The position numbers and the translations under genes were made by a program. 64,000 bases of DNA from a bacterium (lineage in GTDB: Bacteria > UBP6 > UBA1177). Positions 42,292 through 52,115 of this stretch are shown here, one piece after another; the stretch's first letter is position 1; the number at the start of each line of letters is the position of its first letter. The stretch covers positions 1-64,000 of the forward strand of contig JAFQZM010000030.1 in the NCBI GenBank assembly GCA_017405875.1. The letters run 5' to 3'. The notes under the pieces were generated by a model. It saw only the letters and a program-made list of their open reading frames with translations. It searched no databases and was not told where the DNA came from.

Positions 42292-45048
42292 ATGGATTAC
42301 AGCAAAACGCTCAATCTGCCGCAGACCGATTTCCCGATGAAGGCGAATCTTCCGGTAAAAGAGGTCGAAATTTTGAAAAAATGGGAGGAAAACAAGATCT
42401 ATTCCAAGATTCTGGAGCAGAACGACGGAAAACCGACATTCGTTCTTCACGACGGACCTCCTTATGCAAACGGAAATCTCCACAACGGCCATATTCTCAA
42501 TAAAACTCTCAAGGATTTTGTCGTAAAGTTCAAAAATATGACGGGAAAATACACTCCGCTCATTCCGGGCTGGGACTGCCACGGTCTTCCGATCGAGCTC
42601 AAAACGGCTGAAAAGCTGGGCTCGAAGCGCAAAGAGATGACGAAAAGCCAGTTTCTGGAAGAATGCAAGAAGTTCGCGATGAACTGGGTGAATGTCCAGC
42701 GCGAAGGCTTCAAGCGAATCGGCGTCCTTGCAGACTGGGATCATCCTTATGTCACGCTTGATCCGAAGTATGAAGGCTGCATCGCCCACCAGTTCGCGAA
42801 AGTTGCAGAGTCAGGCGCACTTTTCAAGGCGAAAAAGCCCGTTTACTGGTGCACGAGCTGCGAAACTGCGCTTGCTGAAGCCGAGATCGAATACGACAAC
42901 CATCAGTCTCCTTCGATCTACGTAAAATTCCCGCTTATCGACAAACTTGAAGAGCTTGAAGGGGAGAAAGTGAACTTCGTTATCTGGACAACGACTCCGT
43001 GGACTCTTCCGGCTAACCTTGCTATCGCGCTCAACCCCGAATTCAAATACTCGGCTGTAAAATACAACGGCGAAGTCTTCATCGTCGCAAGCGTTCTTAA
43101 AGATTCGTTCATCAAGGCTGTAAGAGCCGAAAATCCCGAAGTCATCGCTGAATTCGACGCGATGAGATTTGAAGGAATGAAGGCAAAACACCCCTTCATC
43201 GACCGCGAATCGATAATCGTTTATGCCGACTATGTCACTGCCGATGCTGGTACGGGCTGCGTTCACACCGCTCCGGGACACGGCGCAGACGACTACGTTA
43301 CCGGTCTCAAATACGGTCTTGAGCCTTATGCTCCGGTCAACGGCAGCGGTATTATCGACGAAAACATCCCCGTAATCGGCGGAATGCACGTTTTCAAGGC
43401 AAACCCCGTCATCACGGAATACCTTTACAACACGGGATACCTTCTCAACAAACCGGGCGAAATGATAGATCACAGCTATCCGCACTGCTGGAGATGCCAC
43501 AAACCGGTCATTTTCAGAGCGACCGAACAGTGGTTCATTTCGATGGACGACACCGGACTTCGCAAAAAATGCTTAGATGAGATCGCAAAAGTCCGCATGG
43601 TTCCTGAGTGGGGAAGAAAGAGAATCGTTCCGATGCTCGAAAAAGCTCCGAACTGGTGCATTTCGCGTCAGAGAAGCTGGGGCGTTCCGATAATCGCTTT
43701 CTCATGCGACGACTGCGGTGAAAAGATAGTTGACGGAGCTATCGCACACAAAGTTGCAGACGAGATTTCCGAAAAGGGAATCCAGGTCTGGCACGACAAG
43801 ACTGCTGCGGAATTCCTTCCGGCAGGATTCAAATGCCCGAAATGCGGCGGCACGCACATCAGCAAGGAAAACGACATTCTTGACGTATGGTTCGACAGCG
43901 GCGTAAGCTGGGCGAAAGTTCTGAACGGTGAAAAAGGTTTCACTTTCCCGGCTGACCTTTACCTCGAAGGAAGCGACCAGCACAGAGGATGGTTCCAGTC
44001 TTCGCTCAAAATGAGCGTCCTCATCAACGGCAAAGCTCCCTACAAAAACCTCATCACGCACGGATTCATCGTTGACGAGAAAGGCGAAAAGATTTCGAAG
44101 AGCAAAGGAAACTTCATCGATCCGCAGGTCAAGATCAATAAATACGGTGCAGAAATACTCAGACTCTGGGTCGCATGTGAAGACTACAGCGACGACAACA
44201 GGATCGGAGACTCGATTATCGAAAGCTGCGCTACTGCATACAGAAAAATGAGAAATACGATCAGATTCATGTTCGGTTTCGTCAACGATTTCGACCCCGA
44301 AACGATGAGCTTTAAGAAAGAAGAACTCACTTCTCTCGACAGATGGGCTTATCTCACATGGCAGGAAAGGCTTAAAGATATCCGTGAATACTATGAAAAC
44401 TACGAGTTCCACCGCGTTTACCATGAAATGCTCGATTTCTTCACTATCCCGATGAGCGCAATTTACCTCGACATCATCAAAGACCGCTACACGATGCGTG
44501 CTGACGACAAGAGACGCAGAATGACTCAGAGCGTCGTTTATTCGATTCTTTCTGATGTCGTAAAAGCTCTTGCTCCGATACTCAGTTTCACCTGTGAAGA
44601 GGCTTACGGATATTTGAAAGGTGCCAAGAAGGAAAGCGTTTTCCTTGAGCAGTTCCCCGAATCAAATTTCAATGACGAAGACGCGAAATTCCTTGAAAAG
44701 TGGCAGACTGTTCTCGATACCAAAAACGCAGTTCAGAAAAAGCTCGAAGTTCTCCGCGCAGACAAGACGATCGGTCACTCGCTTGATGCAAAAGTCAGAA
44801 TTTACTACGAAAACAATCCTCTTCTTGATTCAGAGCTTGCCAACCTTGAATCGATTTTCATAGTTTCCGCTTTTGAAAAGGCGCAAACGGCAGAAGGTCT
44901 TGAAAAAGTCGAAGATATGGATCTCTGGATCGGCGTAACGACAGCTGAAGGCGAAAAATGCCCGCGCTGCTGGAAAAAGAGAGTGCTTCACGACTATTCC
45001 GAAGAGATGACCGGCATCTGCGAAAGCTGCTACGAAGCTATCAAATAG
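42292..45048 (+). CDS. ileS: Isoleucyl-tRNA synthetase
   Basis: 918 aa class I synthetase. HIGH-type segment DGPPYANGNLHNGHILNK, the CP1 editing domain (VIWTTTPWTLPANLAI, CVHTAPGHGADDY), catalytic WFDSGVSW and GSDQHRGWFQS, KMSKS-type loop EKISKSKGNF, and a C-terminal zinc finger (CPRCWKKR, CESCYEAIK). ATGGAG precedes the start. No T-box leader is visible in the 170-base intergenic region, as expected for a Gram-negative type organism. Confidence 0.97.
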   Translation: MDYSKTLNLPQTDFPMKANLPVKEVEILKKWEENKIYSKILEQNDGKPTFVLHDGPPYANGNLHNGHILNKTLKDFVVKFKNMTGKYTPLIPGWDCHGLPIELKTAEKLGSKRKEMTKSQFLEECKKFAMNWVNVQREGFKRIGVLADWDHPYVTLDPKYEGCIAHQFAKVAESGALFKAKKPVYWCTSCETALAEAEIEYDNHQSPSIYVKFPLIDKLEELEGEKVNFVIWTTTPWTLPANLAIALNPEFKYSAVKYNGEVFIVASVLKDSFIKAVRAENPEVIAEFDAMRFEGMKAKHPFIDRESIIVYADYVTADAGTGCVHTAPGHGADDYVTGLKYGLEPYAPVNGSGIIDENIPVIGGMHVFKANPVITEYLYNTGYLLNKPGEMIDHSYPHCWRCHKPVIFRATEQWFISMDDTGLRKKCLDEIAKVRMVPEWGRKRIVPMLEKAPNWCISRQRSWGVPIIAFSCDDCGEKIVDGAIAHKVADEISEKGIQVWHDKTAAEFLPAGFKCPKCGGTHISKENDILDVWFDSGVSWAKVLNGEKGFTFPADLYLEGSDQHRGWFQSSLKMSVLINGKAPYKNLITHGFIVDEKGEKISKSKGNFIDPQVKINKYGAEILRLWVACEDYSDDNRIGDSIIESCATAYRKMRNTIRFMFGFVNDFDPETMSFKKEELTSLDRWAYLTWQERLKDIREYYENYEFHRVYHEMLDFFTIPMSAIYLDIIKDRYTMRADDKRRRMTQSVVYSILSDVVKALAPILSFTCEEAYGYLKGAKKESVFLEQFPESNFNDEDAKFLEKWQTVLDTKNAVQKKLEVLRADKTIGHSLDAKVRIYYENNPLLDSELANLESIFIVSAFEKAQTAEGLEKVEDMDLWIGVTTAEGEKCPRCWKKRVLHDYSEEMTGICESCYEAIK

Positions 45049-45097
45049 TTTTTATCCTGAATTTTTCAAAAATACTTTTAAAAAATCTGATTTTGTA

Positions 45098-45103
45098 TAA
45101 AAT
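45098..45103 (+). promoter_or_regulatory. Predicted -10 of the first MopE-like lipoprotein
   Basis: TAAAAT followed by ACCGCGTCGC. The upstream stretch from AATACTTTTAAAAAATCTGA resembles the leader of the paralogue at 47262, so the promoter region seems duplicated together with the gene. Confidence 0.45.
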
Positions 45104-45136
45104 ACCGCGTCGCATTCTTTTAAGACGGAGGTTTCT

Positions 45137-47194
45137 ATGAAAAAGATCGTTTCTATTATGGTGTGTTTTTTAACTGCATTCATTTTGTCATGCGGTGATT
45201 CGGTGACTACTGACAGCACATCGTGCGTAACCGCCTTTGACTGTCCTGACGGTAAGATTTGTTCAGGCGGAATGTGTGTTGATCCTTCAGGAGATACATC
45301 TGAAAAAGGTGACAACGACGGCAGCAGCAGCGAACTTCCTGACGAAGGCGGCAATGTTCCCGGCGGTGATGATTCTGACACTTCGTCAAACGACACTCCG
45401 GAAAATCCGGACACTCCCGACACTCCGAATGACAACAATGACAACGATACAGAAACTCCGGAAACTCCGAGCGACAATGATGCTGAAAACACTGAAGATT
45501 CTGACAGCGTAAGCGACAACGATACAGAAACTCCTGAAAATCCGGGCGACAACGACACTGAAAACCCTGAAGGTTCCGACAGCGTTACAGATAACGACAT
45601 AAGCGATACATCAGATACTTCGGATACAACGGATACCTCAGACACATCTGACACGAGCGACACTTCAGATACCGCTGATACCACTGATACCACCGATACG
45701 GCAGACACCGATACAACGGACACAACTGATACCGGCACAGCCGATACGGGTGATACCACTGATACAACGACAGACACTGACACAGCTGACACGACAGACA
45801 CCGGTACACCTGAAGAGGTTTGTGAGTTCATTATGCACGAATGTATAAATCCTATCACCGATTTCGGCTGTCTTCCTGATATGGCAAGCGAAGCGGTAGA
45901 TTATGACGGTCATTATCTTTGTGACGGTCTCGACAATGACTGCGACGGCAAAGTTGATGAAGGCTGCGGCTGCAAGCCGGGTGAAACTCAGCCGTGTTTC
46001 GGAGGCAAACCGAATCAGAGAAATGTCGGAACCTGCCGCGACGGTATTCAGTCATGCGTTCCTGATGCCTACGGCAATTGGGGTTGGGGTGAGTGTACCG
46101 GAGGTATTCTTCCTCAGGATACAGATGTCTGTGACCTCGCCGACAACGACTGCAACGGCTGCATTGACGACGGTCTCTGCTGCAATCCGCCTATAAATTG
46201 TAATTACGATATCGGCACGGCTCAGCCTTTTAACGACAAGATAATTGACGGAAACCAGATTTACGATACCAGCCACTTGTTCAATGATGCCGCGACGGCA
46301 ACTTGGACATGGACTTTGACGAAAGGTCCCTGCGACCTGGTTCTCGGCACAACAAATTTCTTTATGAAAGGTGCAACGACAGCGGCTGGACTTGCAGGCG
46401 ACGGTACGAGGACAACTACTGTCAGCGGTGCAGGTCTTTCCTGGTTCAAGGTCAAATTCCTCCTTTCGGGAAGTTACAAACTTAAACTGAAAGTTACACG
46501 TACAAACGGCGAAGTTTACGAGTGCGAATGGATTTTGAGAGTTGTTTCCAACGGTCTCAGAATCGAGCTCTGCTGGGATACGGCAAATTCTGTTGATGTC
46601 GATCTGCATCTGGGTAAAAACGGGGTGACGACTGGATGGACCTCGGTAGAAGATTGGGCAGCAGGAGAAAGCAACTTGTCGGAATGTTTCTGGTACAATT
46701 GTGATACAAGCAGAACTTATAGGGGAACCAATCCTACTTGGGGATACGGTTCTACTATGAACTATGATGCGAACGGAAATTGGACATCAATGCCGAATCC
46801 GCGTCTAGATCTTGACAACAGAGCTGAAGGGTTGAAACCCGAAAACATCAACCTCGACAATCCGAATGACGGCGACATTTTCAGAGTTATGGTTCATCAT
46901 TTTACAGAACCTGAAGAAGAATGTGTTGATTGGGGATTTTTGGAGTTGTGGTGTGATGAATATGAGTATATTTATACTTATACACATCCTGTGGTAAATG
47001 TTTACTGCGGCGGTTCGCTCAAAGCAACTTATGGTGCCGATAGCGGAACACGCTTGTATGATTTTAAAGATCAAAATGATTCATGGAAAGTCGTTGAAAT
47101 CAAGTGGGTAGGCGATGTCACGAGTGACGAGTGTGAACTTACTCCGAATCTCGGTGTTGCTGACGGATATGTTCCGAATTACAGCAGCTGGTAA
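45137..47194 (+). CDS. MopE-like cysteine-rich lipoprotein, paralogue 1
   Basis: 685 aa, GGAGG before the ATG. Lipobox FILSC (Cys19), a short Cys module (CVTAFDCPDG, CSGGMCVDP), then a linker of about 180 residues made almost only of Asp, Thr, Ser, Asn, Glu and Pro, ending in Thr-Asp repeats (TDTTDT). Next comes the putative metal-binding motif block (CDGLDNDCDGKVDEGCGC, CDLADNDCNGCIDDGLCC) and a 330-residue C-terminal domain with CWDTANSVDVDLHLGKNG. Such proteins are surface lipoproteins of unknown ligand; calcium or copper binding is suggested by acidic and Cys residues only. Confidence 0.82.
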   Translation: MKKIVSIMVCFLTAFILSCGDSVTTDSTSCVTAFDCPDGKICSGGMCVDPSGDTSEKGDNDGSSSELPDEGGNVPGGDDSDTSSNDTPENPDTPDTPNDNNDNDTETPETPSDNDAENTEDSDSVSDNDTETPENPGDNDTENPEGSDSVTDNDISDTSDTSDTTDTSDTSDTSDTSDTADTTDTTDTADTDTTDTTDTGTADTGDTTDTTTDTDTADTTDTGTPEEVCEFIMHECINPITDFGCLPDMASEAVDYDGHYLCDGLDNDCDGKVDEGCGCKPGETQPCFGGKPNQRNVGTCRDGIQSCVPDAYGNWGWGECTGGILPQDTDVCDLADNDCNGCIDDGLCCNPPINCNYDIGTAQPFNDKIIDGNQIYDTSHLFNDAATATWTWTLTKGPCDLVLGTTNFFMKGATTAAGLAGDGTRTTTVSGAGLSWFKVKFLLSGSYKLKLKVTRTNGEVYECEWILRVVSNGLRIELCWDTANSVDVDLHLGKNGVTTGWTSVEDWAAGESNLSECFWYNCDTSRTYRGTNPTWGYGSTMNYDANGNWTSMPNPRLDLDNRAEGLKPENINLDNPNDGDIFRVMVHHFTEPEEECVDWGFLELWCDEYEYIYTYTHPVVNVYCGGSLKATYGADSGTRLYDFKDQNDSWKVVEIKWVGDVTSDECELTPNLGVADGYVPNYSSW
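45588..45810 (+). repeat. Low-complexity Thr/Asp-coding repeat
   Basis: Degenerate GAYACN repeats (such as GATACTTCGGATACAACGGA) encoding the TD-rich part of the linker. They are likely to vary in length by slippage. Confidence 0.75.
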
Positions 47195-47266
47195 AACTTC
47201 TTGAACTGATAGTCCTATCCTTCAATTTCCTGAAATTTCTAACGAATTGGAACTTACAAAAAATAC

Positions 47267-47294
47267 TTTAAAAAAATTTAATTATATGTATAAT
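47267..47294 (+). promoter_or_regulatory. Predicted promoter of the second MopE-like lipoprotein
   Basis: Consensus TATAAT (47289-47294) with TTTAAA 16 bases upstream (47267-47272). Here the GC block after the -10 is missing (AATGAGATTTTTTG), although the T-run is kept. Confidence 0.5.
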
Positions 47295-47325
47295 AATGAG
47301 ATTTTTTGTTGTTTAGGAGGCAACT

Positions 47326-49251
47326 ATGAAAAAACTCTTTTTTATTCTTATCTGTTTTTCAGCCGCATTCATTATGTCGTGCGGCGGCTCCGAAGGCGGC
47401 AGCGGTAAAGCATGTGAAAGCACTTTGGACTGCAATGTTGGAGAAGTATGCTCCAATGGAACATGCCGTTCAAAGAATTCTGCAAACGATGGTAGCGGAG
47501 AAGACGGTGAACTTCCAGACGGTGGAAACGGACACGGTTCCGGCGGCAACGATGGAGAAACAACCGATGACAGCGATCCGACAGGCAACAATGATGACCT
47601 GGCTGGAAACTGCAAACCCGGTGAAACAAAGGAATGCTCATATCAGGGTCCTGAGGAAACTAAAGATGTCGGACCTTGCAAGGCTGGTGTAAGCACATGT
47701 AAGGAAGACGGAAATTGGGGAAAATGCGAAGGTGCAGTAGAACCTGTTCTTGAAAACAATGAAGAGCTTTGCACCAACGGTATTGACGATGACTGTGACG
47801 GAACAGTCGATAACGGAATAAACAACGCTTGCAGTTACTGGCATGACGATGAGGTTTCAGATGCCGATGCCGACACAACAAGCGACCCCGGCATTATCGA
47901 TGTCGGTTACACGGGAGATTACAGCGATGCTTACCAGATTCCGTCTGATGCGCTTGAAACAGTATGCACGGATGAATGTATTCCTGAGAAAGCCGAGTGT
48001 CTTCCGAATAATATAGTCGAAGGTGAGGTCGATTCGGCTCTCTGCAACGGACTTGATGATGACTGTGACGGCGAGGTCGATGAAGGCTGTCCATGCTCTC
48101 CCGGTCAGACTCAGGCTTGTTTCCTTGGTCCGAAAAACTACAGAAACAAGGGAACATGTGCAGACGGTACTCAGACTTGCAAAGTCACGATGCGCGGCAC
48201 CAGATCTGTCGGAAGATGGGGTGAATGTGTAGGCGGAATCAGTCCGACACAGGATGTTTGTGATAATGCCGATAACAACTGCAACGGCTGTGATGATGAC
48301 AAACTCTGCTGTCAGCCGCCTATTGACTGCGCTTATAATCTCACAGCAGACGGAGATTTCCTTCCATTCAAATATAAGATAATCGACGGAAAGCAGATTT
48401 ACGATGCCGGTCACAAATTTAACGATGCAGACACGGCAACATGGACTTGGACTTTGACGAAAGGTCCCTGCGATGAAGTTCTTGGAAAAGTCAATTCTTA
48501 TGTTAAGGGCGGAAAAACTCTGGCAGAAGTCGGGGATGTTGACACGGATAACGGTACCCAAAACACTGTTGTCAGCGGAGTCGGTTTATCTCAGTTTAAA
48601 GTTAAATTCAGACTTTCCGGTAATTACAAACTTCACCTTAAAGTCGATCGAGGAAACGGCGAAATTTATGAGTGTGAATGGGTAATCAGAGTTGTTTCAG
48701 CCGGTCTAAGAATCGAGCTCTGCTGGGATACAAATAATACAGTAGATGTCGATCTTCACATGGGTAAAAATGGTAAAACCTCTGATTGGGCGTCTAGTAG
48801 TGCTTGTTACTTCAGCACCAAAAATCCTGATTGGGGATATCTGAAGACGGACAACTATAATAAAGATGGCGTTTGGACGCAAAATATGAATAACCCGCGT
48901 CTTGATATTGACAATGTTCATGCTGGTGCGATTCCGGAAAATATCAACATTGACAATCCTGAACCGAACGATGTCTTCAGAGTCGGAGCGCGTTATTATC
49001 CTTCTACCAGTCCTGATAATAAGGTCACACACCCTGTAATAAATGTTTACTGCGGTGGAACACTCAAAGCGACTTATGGTGTAGATCCTCAGGTCAACAA
49101 TTTCAAAAACAAAGATGATTTCTGGAAAGTTGTCGAGGTAAAATGGGTCGGTGATTACTCAAGCGATGCGTGTGAACTTACTCCAAAATGGGATGACTCT
49201 ACTGGCTATGTTGTAAACAAACAAGCAGTTCCTGGCTATTCCAGCTGGTAA
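47326..49251 (+). CDS. MopE-like cysteine-rich lipoprotein, paralogue 2
   Basis: 641 aa, AGGAGG before the ATG. Lipobox FIMSC (Cys19) and the Cys module CESTLDCNVGEVCSNGTC. The acidic linker is short (about 40 residues), but it has an extra Cys block (CKPGETKECSYQG, LCTNGIDDDCDGTVDNG) before the motifs shared with the gene upstream (CNGLDDDCDGEVDEGCPC, CDNADNNCNGCDDDKLCC). The C-terminal domains of the two are clearly paralogous (ATWTWTLTKGPCD, ECEW, LRIELCWDT, VDVDLH, VINVYCGG). A tandem duplication with diverged linkers. Followed by a strong terminator. Confidence 0.82.
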   Translation: MKKLFFILICFSAAFIMSCGGSEGGSGKACESTLDCNVGEVCSNGTCRSKNSANDGSGEDGELPDGGNGHGSGGNDGETTDDSDPTGNNDDLAGNCKPGETKECSYQGPEETKDVGPCKAGVSTCKEDGNWGKCEGAVEPVLENNEELCTNGIDDDCDGTVDNGINNACSYWHDDEVSDADADTTSDPGIIDVGYTGDYSDAYQIPSDALETVCTDECIPEKAECLPNNIVEGEVDSALCNGLDDDCDGEVDEGCPCSPGQTQACFLGPKNYRNKGTCADGTQTCKVTMRGTRSVGRWGECVGGISPTQDVCDNADNNCNGCDDDKLCCQPPIDCAYNLTADGDFLPFKYKIIDGKQIYDAGHKFNDADTATWTWTLTKGPCDEVLGKVNSYVKGGKTLAEVGDVDTDNGTQNTVVSGVGLSQFKVKFRLSGNYKLHLKVDRGNGEIYECEWVIRVVSAGLRIELCWDTNNTVDVDLHMGKNGKTSDWASSSACYFSTKNPDWGYLKTDNYNKDGVWTQNMNNPRLDIDNVHAGAIPENINIDNPEPNDVFRVGARYYPSTSPDNKVTHPVINVYCGGTLKATYGVDPQVNNFKNKDDFWKVVEVKWVGDYSSDACELTPKWDDSTGYVVNKQAVPGYSSW

Positions 49252-49280
49252 AAATCAATTAAAATCCTGAAAATTTTGAT

Positions 49281-49309
49281 GCCGCCGTTTCATAACGGCG
49301 GCATTTTTT
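49281..49309 (+). terminator. Rho-independent terminator
   Basis: GCCGCCGTT, loop TCAT, AACGGCGGC: a 9-bp GC-rich stem followed by ATTTTTTT, 30 bases after the lipoprotein stop. The clearest terminator in the window. Confidence 0.92.
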
Positions 49310-49310
49310 T

Positions 49311-49324
49311 ATCGTTATAACGAT
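49311..49324. repeat. Dispersed CGTTATAACG repeat, copy 2
   Basis: ATCGTTATAACGAT is a perfect 14-base palindrome sharing CGTTATAACGAT with the copies at 8145 and 63188. Next to it lie TTCGCGCCG, also near copy 1, and a GTAACGGCGTTAC inverted repeat. Confidence 0.6.
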
Positions 49325-49418
49325 TCGCGCCGTTCAATTTAATCGTTGACACATTCTATACGTAACGGCGTTACATCGTCACGTCGTTACGATAAGATTG
49401 AGATTATTGGGATTGGGA

Positions 49419-51962
49419 TTAATCGACTGTGATTGATTTGCTGACGTTTTTCGGAACGTCGGGGTGAACACCGTGGTTCTGGATTTCGGAGCGGTTGAGA
49501 TATTTCATTTTGGCAACGCTCATCTTGAGAGCGAGAAGCTGAAGGACAACAGCCGCTTCAAAGACGAAAATGTTTTTGTCGCCCGTTCTCGGAAGTTCGA
49601 TGAACTTCGACCAGTAGTTTTCCGCATTTGCCGGAACGCCGAGAGCCGCATTTTTAAGGTCTTCGTCGTCTTCGGCGATGAGAACGATGTCGGCACCGCG
49701 GATCTTGTGAGTATGGATCTGCGAAATAGTGATTCGTTTGTCTCTTTCATCAGGCGGGCAGACGAAAACAAGCGGGTAGTTCGAGAAAAAATCTTCGATG
49801 TTTACGCTGTCGTTGAAGAGGTCTGCAACCTGTTTTGTAAGAGCGCGTTCTTCCGATGAAGCAAACGATTTTTCGACAAAATCTTCAGTCATTCTACGGA
49901 ATTTCAGGTTTTTGGTCATGTTGATGACGTTGCGGATGATCTCTGAATTTCCCTCTTTTTCCGAGAAGAAGCCTTTCGAGAACATCTTTTCGCTCATTTC
50001 GATGAGGTTTCCGAGAAGTTTTTCCATGTCGGTAAGCGAATAAATCGTGTTTTTGCCAAGGATCGTGTTCGGGCCGTGCTTGAATTCAGCCGCGTCGTAA
50101 CCTTCTGTGTGGTTGAGGACGACTTCCCTGATTTTAAGCGCTCCTTCCTTTGCAATGCCGGTAAGCGAAGTTCCGAGAATGTGAATCGACGGTTTCATGA
50201 AAAGTTTGTATGCGACATCTCCCACCGGAACATCGATATTTTTAAGTGTAAAATCCATAAAGTATTTGATTTTACTAAGATTGTTCATAACTTTTTCTTC
50301 GCTGTTCTTTACGAGTGCCGCGAGAATGTAGAAAAGTGCGATCTGGCTTATGAACGATTTCGTTGCTGCGACTGCGATCTCGGAGCCGCACATGATCGGA
50401 AGGTAAAAATCGCTTTTTTCCTGTGGAAGAGTCGAATTTTCGTTGTTGACGATCGTGATGAGCGTTATTTTTTCGCTCATTTTTCTTACTTCGTTGAAAA
50501 TATCGACCAGATCTTTCGTTTCTCCGCTCTGGCTGACGCCGATAACGACGTCTTTGTCGGAAAGCGAATTTATGTAGCACGACCTGAAAGCGCCGGGATT
50601 CGATGTGATGAGCGAAATGTCGGTCATGTTGTTGAAGAAGTAGGCAGCGGTAAGCGATGCGTGATAGGAAGTTCCGCTTGCAATGAGGAAAATTCTTCCA
50701 CCGTTTTTCTTCGTAGCCTTGAGAGCGGCGACGAGTTTGTCACGGAATTTGATTATCATTCTTTTCTTTTTCCAGATGAGCATCGAATCGATGAGCCAGA
50801 GCTCTTTGAAAAATCCGCCGTCAGCCGAGTAAAGCTCTTCGAGAAGCGTTTTTTCTTCGGAGCGGAAGCTGAAATGACGCGGGTTCGGAGCGAAAGCAAG
50901 TGCTTTGTCGCAGATTTCGCGGAAAGTCGGAAGATTGCGGATTTTCTCGAATTCTGCCGAAAGCTCTTTTTTGTCGTAAAGGTCGTAAAGAGCAAGGAGA
51001 GAGTAGAGGATCTCACGCGCCGAGTCGCAGTTTTCTTCAAAAACGGAGTAAAGATCTTTTTCTTCCTTTGAATTGAAGTAGTAAAGCATCAGATTTTCGA
51101 TGTTTTTCGGGGAAGAGTAGATTTCCTGCTCCATGAAGAAGTGATATTTCGGCTGAAGCTGGATGTCAGCGATGTTGAGTCTGCTTCTGCTGAGTTTCGG
51201 AACCCATTCTCTGTTTTCTTCGAGTGAGAAAAGTTTGTAGTTTTCGCTGTCAAAGTAGATTCCTTCGCCTTCCGACATCGGAATGAGAAATCTTGTTTTC
51301 GAAAGGATCGAAGTGAGGTCGCTCGAAACAACGATGAAGTTGCCTGAAGCGTCTGAGCCTTTGCCGGCATAAAGCGATGAACCGGCCTTGATTGCGAAAA
51401 CGCCCGGAAGTTCGGGAAGAGTAACGCATGCCGCATAGCTTCCTTCAATCATTTTCTGAGCCTTTCTTATAGCCTTTATCATAACAGCGATTTTTTCGTC
51501 GTTGGTTTTCGGAGCTTTCTTTGCGGTAAGAGACGCATAGAAGTGCTCAACAAGGTGAACGACCATTTCTCCGTCGTTGTCGGAAAGGACGTCATGACCG
51601 TTTTCAGAAAGGAAAACCTTGAGTTTGTCTGTGTTGCTGACATTTCCGTTGTGTGCTCCGACCATGTGGACGAGACAGTTGACTTCATGCGGCTGCGCGT
51701 TGACGTCGGTTACTGCTCCGTAAGTCGCCCAGCGTACCTGACCGATGAATTTGAATCCGCCGTATTTTGCAAGTTCAAGCTGCTCGACGACTTTCGAAGG
51801 TGCGCCGACTTTTTTTCTCAGCGTGACCGAGCCGTCCTCTTTTATAAATGCCGCGCCTGTTGAGTCGTAACCGCGGTATTCAAGTTTTTTAAGCAAATTC
51901 GAAGCTTCGATTCCAAGATTGACGATATCGCCTGCATAGACGATTGAAACTACTCCGCACAT
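49419..51962 (-). CDS. glmS: Glucosamine-6-phosphate synthase with two insertions
   Basis: 847 aa, about 240 longer than usual, AGGAGAG before the ATG. Residues 1-290 are the glutaminase domain with nucleophile Cys2 (MCGVVSI), RWATYG and GAHNGNVSN. Residues 292-402 are an insertion, rich in helix-like acidic text, before the first SIS domain (IASGTSYHASL, GVSQSGETKD, ATKSF). The second SIS domain is interrupted at about 648-728 and ends with the usual VHPDVPKNVSKSITVD. Catalytic residues are present, so it should convert fructose-6-phosphate and glutamine to glucosamine-6-phosphate. No glmS ribozyme-sized leader is present. Confidence 0.92.
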   Translation of the reverse strand: MCGVVSIVYAGDIVNLGIEASNLLKKLEYRGYDSTGAAFIKEDGSVTLRKKVGAPSKVVEQLELAKYGGFKFIGQVRWATYGAVTDVNAQPHEVNCLVHMVGAHNGNVSNTDKLKVFLSENGHDVLSDNDGEMVVHLVEHFYASLTAKKAPKTNDEKIAVMIKAIRKAQKMIEGSYAACVTLPELPGVFAIKAGSSLYAGKGSDASGNFIVVSSDLTSILSKTRFLIPMSEGEGIYFDSENYKLFSLEENREWVPKLSRSRLNIADIQLQPKYHFFMEQEIYSSPKNIENLMLYYFNSKEEKDLYSVFEENCDSAREILYSLLALYDLYDKKELSAEFEKIRNLPTFREICDKALAFAPNPRHFSFRSEEKTLLEELYSADGGFFKELWLIDSMLIWKKKRMIIKFRDKLVAALKATKKNGGRIFLIASGTSYHASLTAAYFFNNMTDISLITSNPGAFRSCYINSLSDKDVVIGVSQSGETKDLVDIFNEVRKMSEKITLITIVNNENSTLPQEKSDFYLPIMCGSEIAVAATKSFISQIALFYILAALVKNSEEKVMNNLSKIKYFMDFTLKNIDVPVGDVAYKLFMKPSIHILGTSLTGIAKEGALKIREVVLNHTEGYDAAEFKHGPNTILGKNTIYSLTDMEKLLGNLIEMSEKMFSKGFFSEKEGNSEIIRNVINMTKNLKFRRMTEDFVEKSFASSEERALTKQVADLFNDSVNIEDFFSNYPLVFVCPPDERDKRITISQIHTHKIRGADIVLIAEDDEDLKNAALGVPANAENYWSKFIELPRTGDKNIFVFEAAVVLQLLALKMSVAKMKYLNRSEIQNHGVHPDVPKNVSKSITVD

Positions 51963-52036
51963 AAAAACTCTCCTAATTTATTAAAAAATAAAAAAAACAG
52001 TCAGAAGTTCGTTCAAAACGAAACTGCAACCGCGGA

Positions 52037-52064
52037 ATTTTGCAGATTTTTTGATTTTTTGCAA
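52037..52064 (-). promoter_or_regulatory. Predicted promoter of glmS
   Basis: On the minus strand TTGCAA (52064-52059), 16-base spacer, CAAAAT (52042-52037), then TCCGCGGTTGC. Leader to the start codon about 70 bases. Confidence 0.55.
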
Positions 52065-52115
52065 TTTTTATCTTTAATAATTCAATGTTTTGTTTTTATT
52101 GACGGGTTTTTTAGC

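Noticed and set aside
50076-51071. 331-codon plus-strand open frame
   Set aside because: It is antisense to glmS, has no recognised domain, and the minus-strand reading is clearly the real gene.
51963-52115. glmS ribozyme upstream of glmS
   Set aside because: The leader after the predicted promoter is only about 70 bases, too short for the ribozyme core.
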